A DNA stretch of 64,000 nucleotides from Clostridia bacterium (GCA_017467865.1 JAFUKG010000030.1:45316-109315), one strand, 5' to 3'. Shown: positions 26,585-34,920, counted from the first letter of the stretch. Translations and numbers: made by a program. Notes: generated from the letters alone by a model not told the origin.

Positions 26585-26627
26585 GAGTGTGTGCTAAAAA
26601 ACGGTATTATTTACAAAAAGTTCACAA

Positions 26628-27446
26628 TTAACTGCGAAGTCCCTTAACGAGAAGCTTTACGTCCATATACTTCGATGCGTTGTCATAGTAAATATGCCCC
26701 TTATCAATAATGAGGACAGCAAGGTCGGCGTCTGCCTTTATAGCGGAACGGTTGGGAGTTGTGGCAATAGCGACAGTCAAATCTTCGCTCTCTAAAGAAA
26801 CCGAGAAATGAGCCTCAGAGTAAGAGGAAAGCTTATTTTTCACAATAAAGCGTGTTTCGGGAGTAACCGCCACGTTTTCGTTTTTGTCAAAAGCTCCCTT
26901 TCCGAAGGTCTTATATACCTTTGCCGTCATATTAAGAGGGAAGGAAACGGCGGTTTCAAATGCATTTTCCTCAACCTTGATGCCCTCTATAATGTTTGAG
27001 TATTCTTCGGGGAGTCTCTCGTCGGAGTCAAAGATATCCTTTACAATCTTGTCCTTTGTGAGAGTTTCGTATATCTTCATCATCTTGCCTTGAAGCTGAC
27101 CGTTAGAGGATGCCCAGCGGTCAATGTCACGGTAGGACACGCCGTTTTTCTCGTCGATAAGGGATTCAAAAATCATCTCACGGGTAGATGCCACCATGTC
27201 AAAATACTTCATAGTGCCATAGAAGTAACGGCATTCAAAGGCGGTAACAGCTCTCTTTTTAGCAAGGGTAAGCGCTTCTCTTTTTTTTGCCATTTCTTCG
27301 GGGGAAAGAGTCTTGTCGGCATAAAGGGAAAACTGAATACCCTCTTTTTCGCCCCGTGCTATTTCATAAAGCTGTTTTTCCGTCATTTCGGGATAAATGC
27401 CCGAAAGTCTTTCAAGGTCGGCTGTTTCTATCTTTATTTCTTTCAT
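26628..27446 (-). CDS. Uncharacterised protein
   Basis: 272 residues from the ATG at 27446 (MKEIKIETADLERLSG), preceded by AAAAGG; an upstream in-frame ATG would lie in the promoter. No signal peptide or membrane segment. The N-terminal stretch LYEIARGEKEGIQFSLYADK resembles a motif that recurs in Clostridial plasmid- and phage-type proteins (Q-I-R-x-G-L-E-x-G-x-D-V-x-x-Y-A), here once only. The rest is unrecognised, with mixed helix and strand and no obvious catalytic motif. It has its own promoter. Confidence 0.7.
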   Translation of the reverse strand: MKEIKIETADLERLSGIYPEMTEKQLYEIARGEKEGIQFSLYADKTLSPEEMAKKREALTLAKKRAVTAFECRYFYGTMKYFDMVASTREMIFESLIDEKNGVSYRDIDRWASSNGQLQGKMMKIYETLTKDKIVKDIFDSDERLPEEYSNIIEGIKVEENAFETAVSFPLNMTAKVYKTFGKGAFDKNENVAVTPETRFIVKNKLSSYSEAHFSVSLESEDLTVAIATTPNRSAIKADADLAVLIIDKGHIYYDNASKYMDVKLLVKGLRS

Positions 27447-27478
27447 TTTTAGTTTACCTTTTCTTAGAATAGTAACTA

Positions 27479-27507
27479 ATTTTAGCACATCTTTTTTACA
27501 ATGTCAA
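27479..27507 (-). promoter_or_regulatory. Sigma-A promoter of the uncharacterised gene
   Basis: Minus-strand TTGACA (27502-27507), 17-bp spacer, TAAAAT (27479-27484). Confidence 0.85.
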
Positions 27508-27533
27508 GGAATGCATAAATTTATTGACAATTA

Positions 27534-27562
27534 CTTGTAAATAATATAAAATATAGAGAAGA
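27534..27562 (+). promoter_or_regulatory. Sigma-A promoter of the M16 peptidase operon
   Basis: TTGACA (27534-27539), 17-bp spacer, TAAAAT (27557-27562), about 10 bases before the gene: a short leader with GGAG at its end. Confidence 0.8.
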
Positions 27563-27572
27563 AAAGGAGTGG

Positions 27573-28868
27573 ATGAAGCCCATGATTGAAAAAAGAAAAA
27601 CGGCGGTTGCCAACGGCGTCGCTCTTCATTATATAAACGACTTAAAATATAAGACCAATTATTTGAATATATATTTTTCACTTCCTCTTACAAGTGAAAA
27701 CACCACAAAAATGAGTCTTCTTGCCAAGGTTATAAAAAGGGGAAGCAAGACTTTTCCCACAATGGCAAGTCTTAATTCTGCCCTTGATATGAATTATTCC
27801 TCGAGTATAACTCTTTCTTCATCAAAAGAAGGAGAGACCGCAGTGTTTATGATGGGTATTTCTACCCTCAAAAACGATTTTGCACTTGAGGGGGAGGACA
27901 TATTCGTCAAGGCTCTTGACATAGCTTTCGACCTTCTTATGAATCCCTTGACCGAAGAGGGAAAATTCAAGGAAGAGTATTTTGAAAGCGAAAAGAAAAA
28001 TCTTCGTGACTCTATCCTTTCCCAGATAAACAACAAGGCGGCTTACGCCCGTATGCGTTTTATTTCTGCTATGTGTCAGGGTGAGCCCTTTGCGGTAAAC
28101 GGCGAGGGAGACCTTGAAGTCCTTGAAAAGACGGACAACGCAAGCCTTTTCGATTTTTGGAAATATCTTTTAAAATCTGCTGAATGCCACGTGTATTTCG
28201 TAGGAAACGAAAAAGAGGAAAGAATTAAGGAGCTGCTCCGGTCAAGATTTGAAAAGACCTTGAGACTTCCTGTTTCAATTCCTGAAACTCAGATCATTTT
28301 CAAAGAGAACAACAAGGACGTAACGGAAGAACTTGATATTGCTCAGGCCCATCTTTTTGTGGGCTTCAGAACCCCCGTTACCTATTCCCATCCCGATTAT
28401 CTGAAGTTCGTGCTTCTCAATATGGTTCTCGGCGGTGACGTATCGAGTAAAATGTTTATGAATTTGAGAGAGAAAATGTCTCTTTGCTACACTTGCTATT
28501 CTTCTCTCGACGGCAGTAAGGGTATTTTGTCGGCATATGCGGGAATCGACCCCGAGAACAAAGAAAAAACGCTGGATGCATTTTATAAAGAGCTTGACAA
28601 CATAAAAGAGGGAAAGGTCAGCGCCGAGGAGCTGGAGGATGCTAAGAAGGCATACGTTAACCGAATGCGTGAAATCGCCGATAACCCCTCGCTCCTTCCT
28701 GCATGGTTCCATTTAAGACTGAACGCCGAGGGACGTGACCCTGCCCTTGATGCAGAGGAGATTAAGAAGCTGACCCTTGACGACGTAATTTCGGCGGCAA
28801 AGAATATAAAACTTGATACGGTGTACTTTCTTACTAAAGTAAATGAGAAATTAGAAATGAGAAATTAG
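27573..28868 (+). CDS. M16-family peptidase homologue lacking the zinc motif (YfmF-like)
   Basis: 431 residues with the two-domain M16 fold. It lacks the HXXEH zinc site where its partner has it, the hallmark of the inactive YfmF half of a Firmicute peptidase pair. Conserved pieces include the C-terminal-domain AHLFVGFRTPV and REKMSLCYTCYSS. AAAGGAG sits very close to the first ATG; the second ATG (27582) has better spacing, so the start may be 9 bases later. The last residues (LEMRN) and the stop come from the left end of the adjacent repeat element, a sign that the C-terminus was altered by insertion. Confidence 0.87.
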   Translation: MKPMIEKRKTAVANGVALHYINDLKYKTNYLNIYFSLPLTSENTTKMSLLAKVIKRGSKTFPTMASLNSALDMNYSSSITLSSSKEGETAVFMMGISTLKNDFALEGEDIFVKALDIAFDLLMNPLTEEGKFKEEYFESEKKNLRDSILSQINNKAAYARMRFISAMCQGEPFAVNGEGDLEVLEKTDNASLFDFWKYLLKSAECHVYFVGNEKEERIKELLRSRFEKTLRLPVSIPETQIIFKENNKDVTEELDIAQAHLFVGFRTPVTYSHPDYLKFVLLNMVLGGDVSSKMFMNLREKMSLCYTCYSSLDGSKGILSAYAGIDPENKEKTLDAFYKELDNIKEGKVSAEELEDAKKAYVNRMREIADNPSLLPAWFHLRLNAEGRDPALDAEEIKKLTLDDVISAAKNIKLDTVYFLTKVNEKLEMRN

Positions 28869-29294
28869 AAATGAACAAAAAAAATGTAATATCAACAAAA
28901 AGTTTTGATTTTGCAGTAAGAATAGTAAATTTATACAGACACTTGACAAACGAAAAGAAAGAATTCATTTTGTCAAAACAACTTTTGCGTTGCGGAACAA
29001 GTATTGGTGCAAACGTATCAGAAGCACAAAAAGGGCAAAGCACAGCAGATTTTAATTCGAAAATGTATGTATCGCTAAAAGAGGCAAATGAAACAGAATA
29101 TTGGTTACGGTTGTTATTTAAGACAGAGTATCTTACACAAGCAGAGTTTGATAGCCTTGAAAAAGATATAACAGAGATAATAGCTATTTTAATGTCAATA
29201 ACAAAAAGCATGAAAATGAAAGACAAAAAACAATAGTGATTTTGCTTTGCAAAATCTTCCTCAATTTCTAATTCCTAATTTCTAATTCCTAATT
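28842..29294. mobile_element. Repeat-bounded insertion carrying a four-helix-bundle gene (copy R4)
   Basis: Left end is tandem AATGAGAAATTAG words (28842-28874); right end is complementary AATTTCTAATTCC words (29263-29294). Inside lie the four-helix-bundle ORF and the core hairpin GATTTTGC/GCAAAATC (29238-29256) that also occurs in other repeat copies. It separates two M16 genes that are adjacent in related genomes (family knowledge). No transposase is encoded. Confidence 0.6.
28871..29236 (+). CDS. Four-helix-bundle protein, 23S rRNA intervening-sequence (TIGR02436) type
   Basis: 121 residues. The core NLYRHLTNEKKEFILSKQLL, followed by CGTSIGANVSEAQKGQS, is the classic opening of the S23/IVS-encoded four-helix-bundle family, related to DGR accessory protein Avd. 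The remaining helices include WLRLLFKTEYL. Members are found in intervening sequences of 23S rRNA genes and as scattered single genes; the function is uncertain, probably nucleic acid binding through a basic pentameric barrel. The gene is visibly more A-rich than its neighbours (ACA, AAA, ATA codons dominate) and is enclosed by repeat ends, which suggests transfer. The start lies within the left repeat word. Confidence 0.9.
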   Translation: MNKKNVISTKSFDFAVRIVNLYRHLTNEKKEFILSKQLLRCGTSIGANVSEAQKGQSTADFNSKMYVSLKEANETEYWLRLLFKTEYLTQAEFDSLEKDITEIIAILMSITKSMKMKDKKQ

Positions 29295-29314
29295 AAATCC
29301 AAAGAGGGGCTTTT

Positions 29315-30619
29315 ATGAATTTTACTAAATATACAAACGAACTTTTGGGAGAGTCTTATTTTAAGGGCATACACGAAAGCGGGCTTGAGGTTGTGGTTAT
29401 CCCTAAAAATCAAATGACTGCTTACGCTCTTTTCGCTACCCGATATGGTTCCATGGACAATACCTTCAAGACCGACAAGGACGGAGATTATATCACAGTT
29501 CCTGACGGAATAGCTCATTTCCTCGAGCACAAGCTCTTTGAAAACGACGACGGAACAGATACCTTTTCACGCTTTGCGGGACTTGGCGCATCAGCTAACG
29601 CATACACCTCCAACGAGATGACCGCTTATCTTTTCTCGGCAACTGAGAATTATTACGAGTCACTTGAGGTGCTCTTAGATTTTGTTACACACCCCTATTT
29701 TACCGAAAAGACGGTAGAAAAGGAAATGGGAATAATCGAGCAAGAGCTTCGTATGTACGAGGACAACCCCTACCGTTGGATGTATCAGGCGCTCCAAAAA
29801 GCACTCTACGTAAAGAATCCCGTGAGAATTCCCGTGGGCGGAACGGTGGAGTCTATACACGATATTACCGCCGAGATACTTTACGATTGCTATAATACTT
29901 TCTATAACCTCAACAATATGGTCCTTATCCTTTGCGGAGACTTGACCTGCAATAAGGTGGCAGAGGTTATGGACAAGACCCTCTCGAAGAGCCGTGATTC
30001 CTTTATCGAGAAAAAGGCAGCCCGCGAGCCGAGAAGAGTCAACGAGGAGCAGGTTGAAAAGTGCTTCCCCGTTTCCCGTCCCATGTTCAGCATAGGACTT
30101 AAGGAAACCGATTTTAACGGTGACGGAGATTTATATATCAAGCGTGAGTTTGAGCATTCCATTATATCCGAAATACTTTTCGGGAAATCCTCGGACTTTT
30201 ATACAAAGCTTTATTCCGACGGACTTATCAATCAGAAGTTCGGTACGGGTTATTATGCATCAAAATCCTTCGCTCATTTTATTGCCTCGGGTGAAAGTGA
30301 TGACCCGAGAGAGGTGTTCCGCCTTATGAAGGAGGAAATAAACCTCTTCAGAAAGGGTGAAAAAAATATAGATGAAGCCGACTTTGAAAGAGCGAAAAAG
30401 GTTCTCTACGCCGCATCGGTGCAGGCGTGGAATTCTACCTCAGATATTGCCGAGACCTTCCTCGACTATTATTTTGCAGGAGCGGATATGTTAAGGCTTC
30501 CCGAGGTACTTTCTTCTATAACTCTCGATGACGTAAAAGCAAGACTCGAAAAGTCTTACGATACGACCCTTATGTCAATGGCAGTAGCAATGCCCGAAAG
30601 AACAAAGAATGCAGAATGA
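29315..30619 (+). CDS. M16-family zinc metallopeptidase (YfmH-like)
   Basis: 434 residues. The inverted zinc motif HFLEH is present (His68, Glu71, His72), with the downstream metal-binding Glu in the EMGIIEQELRMYEDNPYRW helix. It is the active partner of the upstream YfmF-like protein; together they should form a closed chamber that degrades small peptides. Cytoplasmic, no signal peptide. The ribosome site GAGGGG is close to the ATG. The final residues (NAE) and TGA stop belong to the AATGCAGAATGAA word of the next repeat. Confidence 0.92.
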   Translation: MNFTKYTNELLGESYFKGIHESGLEVVVIPKNQMTAYALFATRYGSMDNTFKTDKDGDYITVPDGIAHFLEHKLFENDDGTDTFSRFAGLGASANAYTSNEMTAYLFSATENYYESLEVLLDFVTHPYFTEKTVEKEMGIIEQELRMYEDNPYRWMYQALQKALYVKNPVRIPVGGTVESIHDITAEILYDCYNTFYNLNNMVLILCGDLTCNKVAEVMDKTLSKSRDSFIEKKAAREPRRVNEEQVEKCFPVSRPMFSIGLKETDFNGDGDLYIKREFEHSIISEILFGKSSDFYTKLYSDGLINQKFGTGYYASKSFAHFIASGESDDPREVFRLMKEEINLFRKGEKNIDEADFERAKKVLYAASVQAWNSTSDIAETFLDYYFAGADMLRLPEVLSSITLDDVKARLEKSYDTTLMSMAVAMPERTKNAE

Positions 30620-30674
30620 AGAATTGCGGTTGATTTTGCTAAAGCAAAATCTTCTTCAATTATAATGCATCATA
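30608..30674. repeat. Modular intergenic repeat, copy R5
   Basis: Left words AATGCAGAATGAAGAATT, core hairpin GATTTTGC-TAAA-GCAAAATC (30632-30651), right end AATTATAATGCATCAT. Supplies the stop codon of the yfmH-like gene and false start codons ahead of lgt. Confidence 0.75.
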
Positions 30675-30685
30675 AAGGAGCAAAA

Positions 30686-31501
30686 ATGTCACATTGGATA
30701 TCTTTTCCGGGGCTTAACATTGAGCCCTTCAAAATAGACCCCGTTGCCTTCAATCTTTTTGGCAGGGACGTTATGTGGTACGGTGTTATTCTCACCACCG
30801 GCATTATTCTTGCGGTTTTGTATGCCTGGCAGATGGCGAAAAAATCGGGTATTAATGAGGATACGTTTTTCAATCTTGTCCTTGTGCTTATTCCCGTGTC
30901 AATCATTTGTGCACGCCTTTACTACGTGATTTTCGATCCCACTCCAAACTACCATAGCTTTATTGACGTTATTGCCATATGGCGGGGCGGAATAGGCATT
31001 TACGGTGCAGTAATAGGAGGCGCGCTCACGGCAATAATTTTTGCTAAAATCACAAAGCTTCATCTTCCAACTCTCCTTGACTGTCTTGCTCCTGCGGTAA
31101 TGATAGGACAGATTGTGGGACGCTGGGGAAACTTTGTAAACGCCGAGGCTCACGGCTCTGTAACAGACCTTCCTTGGCGAATGGGCATTTCTCCATACGT
31201 CGAGGGCTCTGAGTATTCGGAGATTTATACCTCTTACTATCATCCAACGTTTATATACGAGTCTCTTTGGAACTTGATTGGATTTTTGATTATACACTTC
31301 ATACTGAGGAAGAAAAAGACCTTTGACGGCGAGCTCGCTCTCTTCTATCTTGCATGGTACGGACTGGGGCGTGGGTTTATCGAGCTTCTCCGCACCGACA
31401 GTCTCAGAATTTTCGGCTTTAAGGTGTCGGCTCTTGTGGGATTCGGTTGTGCTTTGATTTTTGGAATAATACTGATTGCAAAGAAAAGAAAAAATAATTA
31501 G
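30686..31501 (+). CDS. lgt: Prolipoprotein diacylglyceryl transferase
   Basis: 271 residues from the ATG at 30686 (MSHWISFPGLNIEPF), chosen for the AAAGGAG just before it; the ATG at 30665 lies in repeat DNA. About seven membrane segments. The Lgt signature GRWGNFVNAEAHG is present, as are HPTFIYESLWNL and the C-terminal YGLGRGFIELLR. The enzyme transfers diacylglycerol from phosphatidylglycerol to the lipobox cysteine; the LRR lipoprotein at 52.3 kb is a likely client. The stop codon is the first TAG of the following repeat. Confidence 0.95.
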   Translation: MSHWISFPGLNIEPFKIDPVAFNLFGRDVMWYGVILTTGIILAVLYAWQMAKKSGINEDTFFNLVLVLIPVSIICARLYYVIFDPTPNYHSFIDVIAIWRGGIGIYGAVIGGALTAIIFAKITKLHLPTLLDCLAPAVMIGQIVGRWGNFVNAEAHGSVTDLPWRMGISPYVEGSEYSEIYTSYYHPTFIYESLWNLIGFLIIHFILRKKKTFDGELALFYLAWYGLGRGFIELLRTDSLRIFGFKVSALVGFGCALIFGIILIAKKRKNN

Positions 31502-31624
31502 AAATTAGAAGTTAGAAATTAGAAATTTTGGAAAATTTCCCATAGGGAAATTATAATTGATTGTAAATTTGCCAAAGGCAAATTATCCACAATTTCTCAT
31601 TTAACATTTAACATTTCTAATTTA
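31494..31624. repeat. Modular intergenic repeat, copy R6
   Basis: Left words TTAGAAATTAGAAGTTAGAA, core hairpins AATTTCCC/GGGAAATT (31534-31552) and AATTTGCC/GGCAAATT (31566-31584), right words ATTTCTCATTTAACATTTAA. No ORF. It uses the same end vocabulary as the four-helix-bundle element. Confidence 0.85.
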
Positions 31625-31676
31625 CAAAGTTTTCGTTTTTAAACAAAATATAGCTTTAAGAAAAGGAGTTACATAT

Positions 31677-32528
31677 ATGGCAGTAATACTTGACGGAAAG
31701 CTTACCTCGGCTAAGGTAAGAGAAAGAATAAAGAATGAAGTTGATGCGCTCCCCGAGGGAGCAAGACGCCCCGGGCTTGCGGTGGTTATCGTAGGTGATG
31801 ACCCTGCCTCTCACGTGTACGTGAGAAACAAGAAAAAGGGATGCGAAGAGGTGGGATTTTTATCCCGTGAATATGCACTCCCCGAAAGCACTACCGAAGA
31901 GGAGCTTATTGCCCTTGTGGAGGAGCTGAACCGTGACAGCGAAATTGACGGAATACTTGTTCAGTTACCCCTTCCCCGCCACCTTGACGACAAGAAGGTT
32001 ATAGAGCACATTGACCCGTCAAAGGACGTTGATGCCTTTTCCTATCACAACGTGGGAAGAATTACAGTGGGAGATTATGACTTCCTTCCTTGTACACCTG
32101 CAGGCGTTATGGAGCTGCTTCATGAATATAATATAGACGTTTCGGGCAAGAATGCAGTAGTGGTTGGCAGAAGCAACATAGTAGGTAAGCCTCAGGCTCT
32201 CTTGCTTCTTCAGGCAAACGCAACAGTGACGGTGGCTCATTCAAAGACCAAGAACCTCTCTGAGGTGACAAGAGGCGCCGACGTGCTTGTTGTGGCTATC
32301 GGAAAGGCTAAGTTTGTCACCGCCGATATGGTAAAGGAGGGCGCCGTTGTTATTGACGTAGGAATGGACAGAGACGAAAACGGTAAGCTTTGCGGAGACG
32401 TGGATTTTGAAGGCGTTTGCGACAAGGCATCGTATATCACTCCCGTTCCCGGCGGAGTGGGACCTATGACAATAACGGAGTTACTCAAGAACACTCTTAC
32501 CTCATATAAGAGAAGAAATAATATTTAA
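31677..32528 (+). CDS. folD: Bifunctional methylene-THF dehydrogenase / methenyl-THF cyclohydrolase
   Basis: 283 residues, normal length. The catalytic SHVYVRNKKKGCEE contains the conserved Tyr and Lys, GILVQLPLP is the folate site, and the Rossmann motif GRSNIVGKPQALLL and C-terminal TPVPGGVGPMT are complete. It interconverts 5,10-methylene-, methenyl- and 10-formyl-THF in one-carbon metabolism. AAAAGGAG precedes the ATG. The permease gene follows after 8 bases. Confidence 0.97.
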   Translation: MAVILDGKLTSAKVRERIKNEVDALPEGARRPGLAVVIVGDDPASHVYVRNKKKGCEEVGFLSREYALPESTTEEELIALVEELNRDSEIDGILVQLPLPRHLDDKKVIEHIDPSKDVDAFSYHNVGRITVGDYDFLPCTPAGVMELLHEYNIDVSGKNAVVVGRSNIVGKPQALLLLQANATVTVAHSKTKNLSEVTRGADVLVVAIGKAKFVTADMVKEGAVVIDVGMDRDENGKLCGDVDFEGVCDKASYITPVPGGVGPMTITELLKNTLTSYKRRNNI

Positions 32529-32536
32529 GGATTTTT

Positions 32537-33400
32537 ATGCACGAGATTTTACACATTTTTTTACACGCTTTGGAGCACACCCTTAAGGACGGAATATCCC
32601 TTTTGCCCTTCTTGTTCCTTACATATTTTTTGATGGAGCTGATAGAGCACACGTCAAAGGATAAGGCGAAGGCATTTATTTCCTCATCGGGCAGATTCGG
32701 TCCCTTAGTGGGAGGAGTGCTTGGCACAATTCCACAATGCGGATTTTCGGCGGCAATAGCGGGACTTTATTCGGGAAGAGTTATAACCCTTGGTACTCTT
32801 TTTGCTATATTCTTGTCTACCTCTGATGAAATGCTCCCTATAATGATTTCAAATAAATTTCCCGTAAGTTCAGTTGTAACAGTTATTGTAACAAAGGCTC
32901 TTATAGGTGCCGTAGTTGGCTTTTTGGTGGATCTGATTCTGAAGAGAAGGAGCAACGCCGAACACATCACTCACGTTTGTGAGGACGAGGGGTGCCATTG
33001 TGAAAATGGGGTTCTGCGCTCGGCTCTTCATCATACCTTAAGCGTGTTTTTATTTATATTTGCCGTAGGCTTTATTCTTGAAGCGGTAATCGGAATTCTC
33101 GGTGAGGATTTACTTGCCTCTCTTATTTCGGGTGCTCCCGTTATATCCAATATAGTTACCGCAACCATAGGACTTATCCCCAACTGTGCCGCGTCGGTGG
33201 TAATAACCGAGCTTTACATCGAGGGGATAATCTCAGCAGGAGCAATGATGTCGGGGCTTCTTGTGGGAGCAGGAATGGGAACCCTTGTTCTTTTCAGAAC
33301 CAACAAGAATTTAAAGGAAAATCTTTTGATTTTACTTTCTCTCTGGACTATCGGTGCACTTGCAGGAGTGCTCCTTGATACAGTGGGATTTCACATATAA
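32537..33400 (+). CDS. Putative metal permease (ArsP-2 / putative manganese transporter family)
   Basis: 287 residues with about eight membrane segments in two similar halves. Each half carries a G-x-(I/L)-P-(Q/N)-C motif, GTIPQCGFSAAIAG and GLIPNCAASVVITE, a pattern of PF11449-type permeases annotated as putative arsenic or manganese transporters. A central hydrophilic loop has a His/Cys cluster (HITHVCEDEGCHC) that could bind metal. The direction and ion are not established by sequence. It is in a tight operon with folD and the kinase gene. Confidence 0.78.
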   Translation: MHEILHIFLHALEHTLKDGISLLPFLFLTYFLMELIEHTSKDKAKAFISSSGRFGPLVGGVLGTIPQCGFSAAIAGLYSGRVITLGTLFAIFLSTSDEMLPIMISNKFPVSSVVTVIVTKALIGAVVGFLVDLILKRRSNAEHITHVCEDEGCHCENGVLRSALHHTLSVFLFIFAVGFILEAVIGILGEDLLASLISGAPVISNIVTATIGLIPNCAASVVITELYIEGIISAGAMMSGLLVGAGMGTLVLFRTNKNLKENLLILLSLWTIGALAGVLLDTVGFHI

Positions 33401-33415
33401 AAAGGAAGTGAAGCT

Positions 33416-34249
33416 TTGAAGCATCAGATAAAAAAAGTAATAGCCGCCCACGACCTATCGGGTCTTGGCAGATGCTCTTTGTCGGCGGTGATGCCCATAC
33501 TTTCGGTTATGGGGATACAAGCGGTAGCCTTACCGACGGCAATACTTTCCACCCAAACCGACGGATACGAGGACTTTACCTTTCACGATATGACCCAGGG
33601 GATAGAGAGCTATTTTAATCACCTTATTTCACAGACAGATTCCTTTGATGCTTTTTACAGCGGTTTTCTCGGCTCGGCAGAGCAAATAGAGAAAATTTGT
33701 TATATGACCGAGAGGGTAAAGGACAAAATGACGGTGCTCGTTGACCCCGTTATGGGTGACGGGGGAGAATATTATTCTACATATAACGAGGAAATGAGCC
33801 GAGGTATGAGGCGTCTTATAAAAAACGCCCATATAATCGTTCCCAATATAACCGAGGCTGCCTTTCTCCTTTCGGAGGAAACTAAAAAAGAATATAGCGA
33901 AGAAGACGTGAAGGGCTACGTAAAAAGGCTTTCAGCCATAACGGGAGGAACAGTTGTCATAACGGGAATAAAGGGCAAGGGAAGCGTTTCTTGTGCTTTT
34001 TCCTCCGACGGCGGTATTACCGTTGGTTTTCAGGAGAACCACACCCTCGACTGTCATTATCCCGGAACGGGGGATATATTTGCATCTGTTATGCTTGGCA
34101 ACATACTTCAGGGCGGGAATTTAAGCTCTGCGGTGAAAAGAAGCGCAGAATTTGTAAAAGAGGTTATGGAATACTCAAGTCAGTTTGATTACCCCAAAAG
34201 AGAGGGCGTCCTTCTTGAAGCAAAACTTTCAAAGCTTATGAATTTTTAA
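33416..34249 (+). CDS. Pyridoxal/pyridoxamine kinase family protein
   Basis: 277 residues, read from a TTG start with AAGGAAGTG about 6 bases upstream; no good ATG exists nearby. A ribokinase-like fold with VIAAHDLSGLGRCSL, VDPVMGDGGEYY and the anion-hole GTGDIFASV containing the catalytic Asp. This matches PdxY/PdxK-type kinases that phosphorylate B6 vitamers for PLP salvage. PLP users in the window include glgP, metY and an aminotransferase. Confidence 0.9.
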   Translation: MKHQIKKVIAAHDLSGLGRCSLSAVMPILSVMGIQAVALPTAILSTQTDGYEDFTFHDMTQGIESYFNHLISQTDSFDAFYSGFLGSAEQIEKICYMTERVKDKMTVLVDPVMGDGGEYYSTYNEEMSRGMRRLIKNAHIIVPNITEAAFLLSEETKKEYSEEDVKGYVKRLSAITGGTVVITGIKGKGSVSCAFSSDGGITVGFQENHTLDCHYPGTGDIFASVMLGNILQGGNLSSAVKRSAEFVKEVMEYSSQFDYPKREGVLLEAKLSKLMNF

Positions 34250-34295
34250 GCCCTCTTCGTCATAAACTTTTAAAAAACGAAAAGGAAGATTTATT

Positions 34296-34778
34296 ATGAA
34301 TTACACCGACATAAAGGATTTTAACCCCTTTATTAAAATCGGCTCAGATTGGGCACTACTCGGTGCTGTTATGGGAGAGCGCAAAAACGCCATGACTGTC
34401 AGCTGGGGAGAGGCGGGAGTACTTTGGAATAAGCCCATTTTTACCGTCTACGTCCGTCCTACACGCTATACCTATCACCTTATAGAAGGAAGTGACATAG
34501 CCACCCTTTCATTTTTTGACGAGTCAATGAAAAAGACTCTTTCCTATTTCGGAAGAGTCAGCGGAAAGGACGAGGATAAATTCGCTTATTCTAAAATAGA
34601 GCATCATATAGAAGACGGAGCCTTGATGTTTGACAGAGCAAATCTTACCCTTGTGGGAAGAAAACTCTATTACTCGGATATTGACCCAAGGCATTTCAAG
34701 GATGAAGCAATTGACTTAAATTATTCGGGAGATTACCACAGAGCTTATACTTATGAAATAATAAAGGTGTGTCGCTGA
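34296..34778 (+). CDS. Flavin reductase-like FMN-binding protein
   Basis: 160 residues with a split-barrel flavin-binding fold. NAMTVSWGEAGVLWNKP and FTVYVRPTRYT are characteristic of the flavin reductase-like domain (PF01613), and IATLSFFDE is in the expected place. It may reduce or merely carry FMN. The stop codon lies in the loop and right arm of its own terminator. AAAGGAAG precedes the ATG. Confidence 0.88.
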   Translation: MNYTDIKDFNPFIKIGSDWALLGAVMGERKNAMTVSWGEAGVLWNKPIFTVYVRPTRYTYHLIEGSDIATLSFFDESMKKTLSYFGRVSGKDEDKFAYSKIEHHIEDGALMFDRANLTLVGRKLYYSDIDPRHFKDEAIDLNYSGDYHRAYTYEIIKVCR

Positions 34779-34789
34779 CACACCTTTTT
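34764..34789 (+). terminator. Intrinsic terminator overlapping the flavin-reductase stop
   Basis: A 10-bp stem AAGGTGTGTC/GACACACCTT (34764-34773 with 34777-34786), followed by TTT. Confidence 0.88.
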
Positions 34790-34920
34790 GAATGAAGAAT
34801 CCAGAGTGAAGAATGCAGAATTAAGGAAAATTTGCCTAAAGGCAAATTATAATTATTGTAAATTTCTGCTCAGCCGAAATTATCCACAATTCATCATTCA
34901 GCACTCTGCATTCTGCATTT
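34790..34920. repeat. Modular intergenic repeat, copy R7
   Basis: Left words GAATGAAGAATCCAGAGTGA and AGAATGCAGAATTAAGG, hairpin AATTTGCC-TAAA-GGCAAATT (34829-34848), a decayed second hairpin, right words CAGCACTCTGCATTCTGCAT. It lies between convergent genes. Confidence 0.88.

Noticed and set aside
27573..28868. Pseudogene of an M16 peptidase (missing HXXEH)
   Set aside because: YfmF-type partners naturally lack the zinc motif and the ORF is full length beside its active partner.
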